From Rs1 sp036960485 (GTDB taxonomy: Bacteria; Pseudomonadota; Gammaproteobacteria; Pseudomonadales; Balneatricaceae), in NCBI GenBank assembly GCA_036960485.1, contig JBALXS010000006.1, forward strand, positions 32,779 through 96,778: 64,000 nucleotides of DNA. Direction: 5' to 3'. Each line of letters begins with the position of its first letter. Position 1 is the first letter of the stretch. A model generated the notes under the pieces. That model saw only the letters and a program-made list of their open reading frames with translations. It made no database searches and was not told the DNA's origin. Of this stretch, positions 1 through 7,396 are shown piece after piece. A program made the position numbers and the translations under genes.

Positions 1-87
1 AGTCGCTTACGTACTAAACTCAAACCTGCCCAACCTATCAAAACCGTTTATGGCTCAGGGTATGCTTTCGTCGCTGCACATAAATAG
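1..87 (+). CDS. Response regulator, OmpR/PhoB type, C-terminal end (partial)
   Basis: Only the last 28 residues lie in the window, reading in frame 1 to TAG at 85-87. The ending (SRLRTKL, then IKTVYGSGYAF) is the hallmark of the winged-helix DNA-binding domain of OmpR/PhoB regulators: the RxLRxKL recognition helix followed by the IxTVxGxGYxF hairpin. The sensor kinase gene begins 76 bases downstream on the same strand, so the two form a two-component operon. The receiver domain is outside the window, so the subfamily (RstA, CpxR and so on) cannot be decided. Confidence 0.85.
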   Translation, partial: SRLRTKLKPAQPIKTVYGSGYAFVAAHK

Positions 88-163
88 GCGTTGCCAATAA
101 ATAGTAGCAGCCAATAAATAGCATTTGTAAATAAGTAAGCCCTGCAAAATTTGGGAATGTATT

Positions 164-1519
164 ATGAAAAAAATCATCCAATTATTTAAAAAATCCTTAG
201 CCGCGCGTTTAATGCTAGTACTCGGTATCACCGGGTTTGCGATCGTTAGCCTAATTATTACTATTGTATTCCATGGGTTTTCCAGCCAGTGGAAAGATAA
301 TGTGATGCCCCATTTTGTACAGTATTTGGATTACATCAACCATGATATTGGCAATCCGCCAAACATAGAAAGAGCCAAATATTTAGCACAAAAGTTACAA
401 ATGAATATTTACATTAAAGGAGAGGGGACTAGCTATTCTTCGTCGGGAGAGGAAATTGATTTAACTGATATTACCTTTCATGATAGAGATCGAAAATGGC
501 GCAAGCTAGCTAAAAGTGCTTTGGCTGACTTAGACAAAGCAGACCAAAATCTAACCTTTGCAGAAGATGATGATCGCCTAGTGATGCGCAATCAGTTTGC
601 TGGCTATGAAGTCTTTTTCGAGCTATCTCACAATGGCAAAGCAGAGCAAACTAACAAAATCCGCAATTGGTCACTATTATGCTTATTGCTGATATTTATG
701 CTCAGTTTTTGGCAATTACGACGCATGTTGAAACCCGTGCAAGATATTAAAATAGGCGTAAAGCATATGGGTAAAGGCGAGTTGGGCTATCGAGTGCCTG
801 TTCGCAGTGATAATGATTTGGGTGAGCTTTCAGCCAGCATTAATCAAATGGCGACTGATATTGCACAAATGCTCGATGCCAAGCGTCAGCTGCTATTAGC
901 GGTAAGCCATGAGTTACGCTCACCTTTAACTAGAGCTAAAATAGCTAGCCAAATGCTCGAAGATTCGCTTAATAAAGTGCGCTTGCAAGAAGATATTATG
1001 GAGATGGAAACTTTAATCACCGAGATTTTAGAGACCGAGCGCATGAATACTCCGCATGCTGTATTGCATCGTACTGCTATTAATTTGGTTGATCTTATTG
1101 AAAGTGTTATCAGTGAATTACCCGCCAATAAGGTGCAATTTAACTGCACACAACCACAAGCTTTAGATACCCTGTTTGAGCTAGATGAAAAGCGTATGCG
1201 CTTGTTAATGCGCAACACAATTGCCAATGCTATTTGCCACGGAGCGCATGGGGCAAAGGCGCCAAGTGTTGAATTGGCAATTGATGCTACCAATATTGAA
1301 ATTCAAGTACACGATCATGGCCCAGGTATTGCCAGTGAAGATTTGCTGCATGTTACAGAACCGTTTTATCGAGCTGATCCTTCACGCACCCGTGATACAG
1401 GCGGTTTTGGTATTGGTTTATATCTTTGTAAATTAATAGTGACAGCCCATCAAGGACAAATGCAAATAACGAGTGAACTAGGTGAGGGAACTTGTGTGAG
1501 GATTATATTGCCGCTTTAG
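164..1519 (+). CDS. Sensor histidine kinase (HAMP, HisKA, HATPase)
   Basis: Inner-membrane sensor kinase of 451 residues. A first membrane segment (about residues 15-37) and a second (about 168-185) bracket a periplasmic sensor region of about 130 residues with no recognised fold. A HAMP linker follows (about 186-240), then the HisKA box with the phospho-acceptor His in AVSHELRSPLTRAK (about 248), and a C-terminal ATPase domain with an N box (NTIANAI), DHGPGI and GGFGIGLYL glycine loops. Its partner is the OmpR-type regulator immediately upstream, so it probably phosphorylates that protein. The layout resembles RstB/CpxA/EnvZ-like kinases, but the signal cannot be inferred. The start is the ATG at 164. 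Confidence 0.9.
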   Translation: MKKIIQLFKKSLAARLMLVLGITGFAIVSLIITIVFHGFSSQWKDNVMPHFVQYLDYINHDIGNPPNIERAKYLAQKLQMNIYIKGEGTSYSSSGEEIDLTDITFHDRDRKWRKLAKSALADLDKADQNLTFAEDDDRLVMRNQFAGYEVFFELSHNGKAEQTNKIRNWSLLCLLLIFMLSFWQLRRMLKPVQDIKIGVKHMGKGELGYRVPVRSDNDLGELSASINQMATDIAQMLDAKRQLLLAVSHELRSPLTRAKIASQMLEDSLNKVRLQEDIMEMETLITEILETERMNTPHAVLHRTAINLVDLIESVISELPANKVQFNCTQPQALDTLFELDEKRMRLLMRNTIANAICHGAHGAKAPSVELAIDATNIEIQVHDHGPGIASEDLLHVTEPFYRADPSRTRDTGGFGIGLYLCKLIVTAHQGQMQITSELGEGTCVRIILPL

Positions 1520-1585
1520 AAAGATAGTTAAAGAATGAAAGAGCTAAAAAGCTGGATGACTAGCATCCAGCTACTTTAAACGTGA

Positions 1586-3397
1586 TTATTGCTCGCGCAT
1601 TGAGTCTCTAATCAATGCTTTGAGTAATGCAAGACACATTAAACACATGATAACTGCGAAAGGTAATGCCGCTATAATCATCGCGTTTTTCAGTGCGCCC
1701 ATACCGCCGCCGCCAGCTACTAGCAATGTTCCTATTACTAGCGTCAGTAAGATACCCCAAATGACACGATGTAAGTTACCCGTCTCTTCTGCACCACCTG
1801 ACATAATAGTGTTCATCACTAAGATGCCTGAGTCAGCAGAGGTAACTAAGAAGGTAATAACCAGTACCACTGCCATGATAGTGATAGCTTGTAAAAACCC
1901 GCCATCGATAATCAAACCTAAAGTCGTAAACAACTTAGCAGAAGCGGAAGCTCCAATAATGGCACCTTCAGCCGCGCCTGAAAGTTCTAAATCCATGGCT
2001 GTACCACCCAGAATTGTCATCCAAGCGAAACACACTAAAGCAGGTGCAATAACCGCGCCTAGTACGAATTCACGAATTGAACGGCCTTTAGAGATACGTG
2101 CTAAGAATAAACCAACGAAAGGAGAGAACGCGATCCACCAAGCCCAGTAGAAAGTTGTCCATGCTGACTGCCATGAGAACTGTCTGCCAGCTTCTGTTAA
2201 TTGCCAAAGGCTCGTCGCGGTTGCGTCAAAATCAGCAGTACCTTGTAATGCAGCAGGTAAACCTGATTTGAAACCTTCAAAGCCACCCCAAGGTCCTGTG
2301 CTGTGTAATGCTTGAATATCAGCTTCAGGCAAAGTGCGTGCAGCTTCTGGTAACGCGGCTACAAAGCTTTCATAACCCATTGGGAAATGCGGTGTGAAAG
2401 ATAGCGAAGTGAAGTTAATTAGATAATCAGCTAGAGCGGTACCATAAGTGGTTAAAGCGAAGCTGAAAGAGCCAAAAAATACAAAGGTTACGAGTAAAAT
2501 TAGCGAAAGCACTAAGTTTATGTTCGATAGGTATTTAACCCCTCGGCCAACACCAGAAACCGCAGAAAGGATCGACATACTCATGATAGCAACAAGAGCA
2601 GCAAGTAAGCCTACAGTACTAGGTGTAGGTTTTGTTGCGATGTCTTTCATGATCCATTCAATACCGGTAATCGCGTAAATACCATCAACCATTTGGCTAA
2701 TGCCAAATCCGATCGTTACAGATACGCCTAATATTGTGGCTAATACACCCAAGATATCTACTAAATGCCCAAGGGGGCCATTCATTAGTTTACCTAGTAA
2801 AGGTGTAAGTGCAGAACGAATAGTCAACGGCATATCACGAGTGTAAGCGTAATAAGCTAGTGTTAATCCAGTCACTACATAGATAGCCCATGCGTGAAAA
2901 CCGTAGTGTAAAAAGGTATAACGCATACCTGATTCAACGGCGGCCGCTGTATTACCTTGTGCGATGCCAGCCAATATTTCAGGGTTAGATCCCCATAAAC
3001 CAATAGGTTCAGCGGTAGAGTAAACCATAAGGCCTACACCTAAACCTGCACCAAACATCATCGAAAACCAAGAGAAGTTTGAGAACTCAGGTTTTTGACC
3101 TGGCTTGCCTAAAATACGTTTGCCCCAGCTAGGGACGATTGCGACGGCAAAGCAAAAGAATGCAAAGAAGCCAACTGCAATAATGTAAAAAGCGTTAAAG
3201 GTGTTAAGGATAGTGCCGTTTAAGGTTGAAAGGGCTGTTCCTGCATCATCAGGAAAAACCAGTGCCCATAAAACGAGTAGTGCAATTGCGCCTTTACTGA
3301 ACATCGCAATGGGTAGGCTATACCCCTTGTAAAAACCGCTTTCTTCGGTTTTTACATCGATATCTGTAAACGGTGGCGGTGTTTGAGATTGTGCCAT
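1586..3397 (-). CDS. BCCT-family betaine/carnitine/choline-type transporter
   Basis: Secondary carrier of 603 residues with about 12 membrane helices. The BCCT signature is clear: a glycine-rich coupling segment (FGAGLGVGLMVYSTAEP, about 114-130) and the tryptophan-rich substrate helix (FYWAWWIAFSPFVGLFLAR, about 415-433) that forms the aromatic cage for quaternary ammonium compounds. The family imports glycine betaine, choline, carnitine, proline betaine or DMSP, usually with sodium. A long hydrophilic loop of about 80 residues (about 340-420) precedes the Trp helix. Substrate cannot be read from sequence; context (M19-like hydrolase and aldehyde dehydrogenase nearby, phosphonate-to-betaine genes at 44-46 kb) favours a betaine-like solute. 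It is monocistronic in appearance. Confidence 0.92.
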   Translation of the reverse strand: MAQSQTPPPFTDIDVKTEESGFYKGYSLPIAMFSKGAIALLVLWALVFPDDAGTALSTLNGTILNTFNAFYIIAVGFFAFFCFAVAIVPSWGKRILGKPGQKPEFSNFSWFSMMFGAGLGVGLMVYSTAEPIGLWGSNPEILAGIAQGNTAAAVESGMRYTFLHYGFHAWAIYVVTGLTLAYYAYTRDMPLTIRSALTPLLGKLMNGPLGHLVDILGVLATILGVSVTIGFGISQMVDGIYAITGIEWIMKDIATKPTPSTVGLLAALVAIMSMSILSAVSGVGRGVKYLSNINLVLSLILLVTFVFFGSFSFALTTYGTALADYLINFTSLSFTPHFPMGYESFVAALPEAARTLPEADIQALHSTGPWGGFEGFKSGLPAALQGTADFDATATSLWQLTEAGRQFSWQSAWTTFYWAWWIAFSPFVGLFLARISKGRSIREFVLGAVIAPALVCFAWMTILGGTAMDLELSGAAEGAIIGASASAKLFTTLGLIIDGGFLQAITIMAVVLVITFLVTSADSGILVMNTIMSGGAEETGNLHRVIWGILLTLVIGTLLVAGGGGMGALKNAMIIAALPFAVIMCLMCLALLKALIRDSMREQ

Positions 3398-3862
3398 GGT
3401 GTACCTCTATTTATTTTTATAATGACTTTAAAATCGTAATTAACACTTAGTGAAACGGCAGCTATACTTACATTGCTGTGTTTATATCGCTAATAGATCA
3501 AATACAATGGTTACTTGCGTTATACCTCTAGTTAAAGTTGTTGTGTAATATTAGGGTAGTGTCTTGATGAGAGTTAATCATTCAGACATACCAGTTAACT
3601 TTTCAATCAAAGCACTGTTCACAGCTCTTGACCTAAATCCTGACGCAAGTTGTGACATTGGCTACCGGGTAAACAAATTCCCTCCATAGACTCCCGTTTA
3701 GTAAATAAATTTTCTGCATGATCAGCCCAATTACTGCCGCCCATTACCAGTGGTGAAATAGCTAAAATAAAGTCGCCTCCTTTGCTATATCAGATTGAAT
3801 TTATAACCTAATTCGTTGTTTATAAACTGTTCAGAAACGACATGTATATGTATTTTACAAAT
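3398..3862. other. Intergenic region between BCCT gene and M19-like gene
   Basis: About 465 bases with no intact gene. The only structure I can read is the reductase remnant at 3619-3789. The part next to the BCCT start (3398-3550) is AT-rich and must carry that gene's promoter, but I see no convincing -35/-10 pair, sigma-54 site or operator in it. Confidence 0.6.
3619..3789 (-). pseudogene. C-terminal remnant of an Ldh2-type (malate/lactate, DpkA-like) reductase
   Basis: A 56-residue open stretch with an in-frame stop just upstream (3790-3792) and no usable start. It reads KGGDFILAISPLVMGGSNWADHAE at its beginning and EGICLPGSQCHNLRQD near the end. The pattern of a GGDFILAI strand, then HAE.LF, then EG..LPG..R.. 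resembles the C-terminus of the Ldh2 family (malate/lactate dehydrogenases and delta1-piperideine/pyrroline-2-carboxylate reductases). The body of the gene is absent; the region 3790-3862 up to the hydrolase stop is unreadable. I infer a deletion relic. The family assignment is by memory of the motif and should be confirmed by a protein search. Confidence 0.5.
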
Positions 3863-4849
3863 TTAGCTAGGCGTTAAGCTGTGCTCGAAAAAGTCGAGCC
3901 AATTTTGGCCCATTATTCCGGCGATCTCGTTGTTATTAAAGCCTTTATCTTGTAACCCTTGGGTTAGATTTGGAAAGTCTCTGCTATCTTTGAACCAAGA
4001 TAGCGGACGTGGCCAATCAGCGTTGTTCTTGTTACCTTCTCCATAATCCATCTGCTTTGACCAGCGCCCATTACGCATCCACTCAAGAATTGAAAGCGGC
4101 TGGTTTTGACATAAATCAGTACCGATACCTAAACGTTCAACACCCATTAAATCAGCGGTTTGCGCAATCATTTCGCAAAATTCTGGCAAGGTGCAGTCGG
4201 GGCCGTTTTTCAAATGAAAAGGATATAAACTGAAACCTAATAAACCTTTCGATTCGGCTAAAGCACTAAGTACTTTGTCAGATTTATTACGTTTGGCGAG
4301 ATGGAATGAATTTGGATTAGCGTGAGAAATAACGATAGGACGCTGTGATATTTCAATCGCATCTAAAGTACTTTGCTCGCCTGAGTGACTCATGTCGATA
4401 ATCATGCCGACACGATTCATTTCGAGTATGGCCTGTTTACCAAAGCGCGTTACGCCGCTGTCATGCGCTTCATAGCAACCACAAGCAAGTAAGCTTTGGT
4501 TGTTATAAGTTAGCTGCATAATCATTAGGTTAAGCTCACGCATCACCTCAATCATGCCAATATCATCTTCGATCGGTGAGCAATTTTGCGCACCGAACAT
4601 GATACCGACTTTACCTAGTTTCTTCGCCAGCTGTATATCAGCTGCCGATTTAACGGGCATGATTAAATCATGATTTTGCTCGAATAATACATTCCACTCA
4701 CTGATCCGCAGTAAGGTTTCGCGGATCTGTTCGTGGTAGACAATAGTGGCGTGCACCATGGTCACTCCGCCAATTTTGAGCTGCTCGAATATTTCGCGAT
4801 TCCAGTTGGAATACTGCAATCCATCTATGACGATTAGTTCATCATGCAT
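3863..4849 (-). CDS. Membrane-dipeptidase-like (peptidase M19 family) metallohydrolase
   Basis: A 328-residue TIM-barrel protein of the renal dipeptidase family. Visible elements: GIMFGAQN with the bridging Glu region (PIEDD, about 105), MIIDMSHSGEQST and IVISHANP with the two barrel His ligands, and IGTDLCQNQ near the end. The N-terminal HxD metal pair of true dipeptidases (VIDGHxD) is missing: here the strand reads VIDGLQYSNWNRE. The same substitution is, as I recall it, in the M19 protein of the Pseudomonas aeruginosa dimethylglycine (dgc) locus, so it marks a distinct subfamily of unknown substrate. I start at ATG 4849 because AAGGAG lies six bases upstream; a TTG at 4855 is less likely. 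It follows the aldehyde dehydrogenase stop by 10 bases, so the two are one operon. Confidence 0.8.
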   Translation of the reverse strand: MHDELIVIDGLQYSNWNREIFEQLKIGGVTMVHATIVYHEQIRETLLRISEWNVLFEQNHDLIMPVKSAADIQLAKKLGKVGIMFGAQNCSPIEDDIGMIEVMRELNLMIMQLTYNNQSLLACGCYEAHDSGVTRFGKQAILEMNRVGMIIDMSHSGEQSTLDAIEISQRPIVISHANPNSFHLAKRNKSDKVLSALAESKGLLGFSLYPFHLKNGPDCTLPEFCEMIAQTADLMGVERLGIGTDLCQNQPLSILEWMRNGRWSKQMDYGEGNKNNADWPRPLSWFKDSRDFPNLTQGLQDKGFNNNEIAGIMGQNWLDFFEHSLTPS

Positions 4850-4859
4850 ACTCAACTCC

Positions 4860-6302
4860 TTATGATTTCATATAAGAAGTTTTAACGATCGTGTAGAACT
4901 CTTTAGCGTAAGAACCTTGCTCTCTTGGGCCAAAGCTAGACTCTTTACGACCACCAAAAGGTACGTGATAATCAGTGCCAGCGGTTGGTAAGTTAATCAT
5001 CACACAGCCAGTTTGCGCATTGCGCTTAAAATGGTTAGCGTATTTAAGCGATTGTGTAATGATGCCGCCTGTGAGGCCGTAGTTAGTATCGTTAAGTGTC
5101 GCTAGGGCTTCATCGTAATCGGCAACTTTAATCACACAAGCGATAGGCGCGAAAGCTTCATCGCGGTTGATGGTCATATCATTAGTGGTATCAATAAATA
5201 GCGCAGGTTGTAAGAAGTGACCATCGGTTTCTTCTTTGATAATGTTGCCACCGTAAGCCAGTGTCGCGCCTTCTTTTTTAGCAATCGCCAAGTAATCTAA
5301 GTTCTGCTGCATTTGGCGTGCATCAGCAACCGCGCCAATGTGCACACCTTCTTTAAGAGGATGACCTACCACCAGCTTCTTCATTCTTTCAATCACGGCT
5401 GCCACGAATGTGTCATGAATACCCGCGGTAACGATTAAGCGTGATGAGGCAGTACATTTTTGACCAGTACCAAAGAAAGCACCACTGACTGCACATTCAA
5501 CAGCTGTTTCTAAATCAGCATCATCAAGTACGATAAGTGCGTTCTTGCTGCCCATTTCTAGCTGGCATTTAACTAAGTTAGTAGCAGTAGCTATCGCCAC
5601 TTTACGGCCAGTTTCTAGAGATCCAGTAAAGCTTAATGCATTAATTTTTCTAGAGTGAATAATGGTTTCGCCAACTTCAGCACCCGGACCCATTACTAAA
5701 TTGAAAGTACCAGCGGGTAAGTTTTGACGAGAAATGATTTCAGTTAACGCCCAAGCACTAGCAGGCACTTGGTTAGCAGGCTTAAATACTACTGCATTAC
5801 CAAACGCTAATGCTGGTGCGATTTTCCAAGCACCGGTTGCGGTAGGGAAGTTCCAAGGCGTGATGATTGCGACAACACCTACCGGCTCACGGTAAGTTTC
5901 AATTGAGACACCTGGGCGTACAGAGGCGGCAGTTTCGCCCATTTGACGTAGTACTTCAGCGGCGTAGTAATGAAAGAACTGACCTGAACGGTAAACTTCA
6001 CCTTTACCTTCTGCTAGTGTCTTACCTTCTTCTCTAGCTAGTAATTTGCCAAGCTCAGCACTGCGTTCTAGTAATTCATCACCAATCGCCATCAGTACCG
6101 AATAACGCTGCTCTAGGCCACTTTCTTGCCATTCTAGTTGGCCTTTTTTGGCCGCATCAATTGCTGTAATCGTTTGCGCAGCATCCGCTTGGGCATAAAC
6201 ACCAATTAGATCCGTGCTGTCGGCAGGGCTTATGTTCTCAATAGTATTGGTGGTAGTGACCCATTCGCCAGCGATGTAGTTTTTGTATACGGACTTAGTC
6301 AT
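4860..6302 (-). CDS. NAD(P)-dependent aldehyde dehydrogenase, alpha-ketoglutaric-semialdehyde type
   Basis: A 480-residue ALDH superfamily enzyme. The active-site landmarks are present: TPWNFPTA (about 145), FTGS (about 223), the general base Glu in CQLEMGSKN (about 247) and the nucleophilic Cys in GTGQKCTASSR (about 282). Length and motif wording are closest to the alpha-ketoglutaric semialdehyde dehydrogenases (araE/ycbD-like), which end the hydroxyproline, arabinose and glucarate pathways; ordinary betaine or succinate semialdehyde roles are not excluded. It is the first gene of a two-gene operon with the M19-like hydrolase. A LysR gene starts 92 bases away on the opposite strand and is the obvious regulator. 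Confidence 0.85.
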   Translation of the reverse strand: MTKSVYKNYIAGEWVTTTNTIENISPADSTDLIGVYAQADAAQTITAIDAAKKGQLEWQESGLEQRYSVLMAIGDELLERSAELGKLLAREEGKTLAEGKGEVYRSGQFFHYYAAEVLRQMGETAASVRPGVSIETYREPVGVVAIITPWNFPTATGAWKIAPALAFGNAVVFKPANQVPASAWALTEIISRQNLPAGTFNLVMGPGAEVGETIIHSRKINALSFTGSLETGRKVAIATATNLVKCQLEMGSKNALIVLDDADLETAVECAVSGAFFGTGQKCTASSRLIVTAGIHDTFVAAVIERMKKLVVGHPLKEGVHIGAVADARQMQQNLDYLAIAKKEGATLAYGGNIIKEETDGHFLQPALFIDTTNDMTINRDEAFAPIACVIKVADYDEALATLNDTNYGLTGGIITQSLKYANHFKRNAQTGCVMINLPTAGTDYHVPFGGRKESSFGPREQGSYAKEFYTIVKTSYMKS

Positions 6303-6377
6303 GATGATCTCCAGAATTAGTTGAACCTATGATAAGTAATATGGTTAAATAATAAAAATTAATAAATAATATCTTTT

Positions 6378-6394
6378 GATAAGGGAAACTTATC
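6378..6394. promoter_or_regulatory. Palindrome overlapping the LysR gene start (candidate LysR-type operator)
   Basis: A perfect inverted repeat GATAAG-GGAAA-CTTATC ends one base before the GTG start of the divergent LysR gene at 6395. A second partial copy (GATAAGT) lies at about 6330. LysR regulators typically bind dyads in the shared region with their target, so this is a candidate site for autoregulation and control of the aldehyde dehydrogenase operon. The AGGG within it is also the LysR gene's ribosome binding site, so binding would occlude translation start DNA. Confidence 0.4.
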
Positions 6395-7312
6395 GTGCTG
6401 CCTGAATTTAAAATTGCCCAACTTCGTCACTTTGTATGGGTCGCAGAACTTAAAGGGTTTCATTTGGCCGCTCACAAAGCGCATCGCACCCAGCCTGCTA
6501 TTTCGCTGTCTATTCGCGATTTGGAAAATAAGCTCGGGCAGTCATTATTTGAAAAACGTGAAGCGAAAAGCTCAAAAACAGAGCTAACCCCGTTCGGCTT
6601 ATACTTTATGCCCAAGGCAAAAGAGTTTATTGCGCACCACGATCAGATTGCGCAAGATATGATGTTGCTTTCTCAATACAAAGCAGGGCATTTACGTTTT
6701 GCATCAGTCCCATCTATTGCCAGCAGAATTTTGCCCGCGTTATTGCAGAAATTTATTAAAGGGTCTCCAGAATTAAAGATCAGCCTTTATGATGATAATT
6801 CAGATGCTGTAATGCAGATGATTGAAAACCAGCAAGTAGATTTTGGTATATCCCATGTGTTTGATGAAAATGAGCATAGCGATAAAGTGTTTATTCCCAT
6901 CTGGGAGGATCAGATAGGGGTGGTATGTCCTGCTGATCACCCATTGACGCAATTTACTAACTTAGATTGGGAAAAGCTTAGCCAGCATCGCTTAATTGCC
7001 AATGGTACTTCACGACTACTGGTAAGTGGCGAAGCTAAAGCAGTGATTGAAAAATCACAGTTTTACGTATCAAATATGATTTCATTGATAGCTATGCTTG
7101 AAGCAGGGTTTGGCATTACCACTTTACCTTGGTATGCCTTCCCTAAAGATAATCCTAAACTTGCTTTTATTTCTTTGGCCGAACCAACTGTGAAGCGAAA
7201 AATTGGCATAGTGATGCTGAAAAATAAAGCATTATCACCACCTGCACAAGCCATGGTAGATTTCATTATCAATCAAAAAAAAGAGATGGATAACCTTCCT
7301 GCTAGTGGTTAG
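6395..7312 (+). CDS. LysR-family transcriptional regulator
   Basis: A 305-residue regulator with an N-terminal winged helix-turn-helix (residues about 7-65: LRHFVWVAELKGFHLAAHK, TQPAISLSIRDLE) and a periplasmic-binding-like effector domain. The start is GTG at 6395, with AAGGGA eight bases upstream; no better ATG exists before the conserved FKIAQLRHF. It is transcribed away from the aldehyde dehydrogenase/M19 operon across a 92-base gap, the classical arrangement in which a LysR protein controls its divergent neighbour in response to a pathway intermediate. The effector is unknown. Confidence 0.88.
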   Translation: MLPEFKIAQLRHFVWVAELKGFHLAAHKAHRTQPAISLSIRDLENKLGQSLFEKREAKSSKTELTPFGLYFMPKAKEFIAHHDQIAQDMMLLSQYKAGHLRFASVPSIASRILPALLQKFIKGSPELKISLYDDNSDAVMQMIENQQVDFGISHVFDENEHSDKVFIPIWEDQIGVVCPADHPLTQFTNLDWEKLSQHRLIANGTSRLLVSGEAKAVIEKSQFYVSNMISLIAMLEAGFGITTLPWYAFPKDNPKLAFISLAEPTVKRKIGIVMLKNKALSPPAQAMVDFIINQKKEMDNLPASG

Positions 7313-7330
7313 ATGAAATTGATAGTTAGC

Positions 7331-7364
7331 AGAGCAAAAAGTAGCGATTAACTACCATTGCTCT
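7331..7364. terminator. Hairpin between convergent genes, possible bidirectional terminator
   Basis: AGAGCAA (7331-7337) pairs with TTGCTCT (7358-7364), and inside it GTAG pairs with CTAC. The structure lies between the stop codons of the LysR gene and the TRAP permease gene, which converge here. There is no strong T run on either side, so termination is inferred from position. Confidence 0.35.
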
Positions 7365-7396
7365 ACCTTATTCACTTTGAAAGTCTAGTCCAAGGG

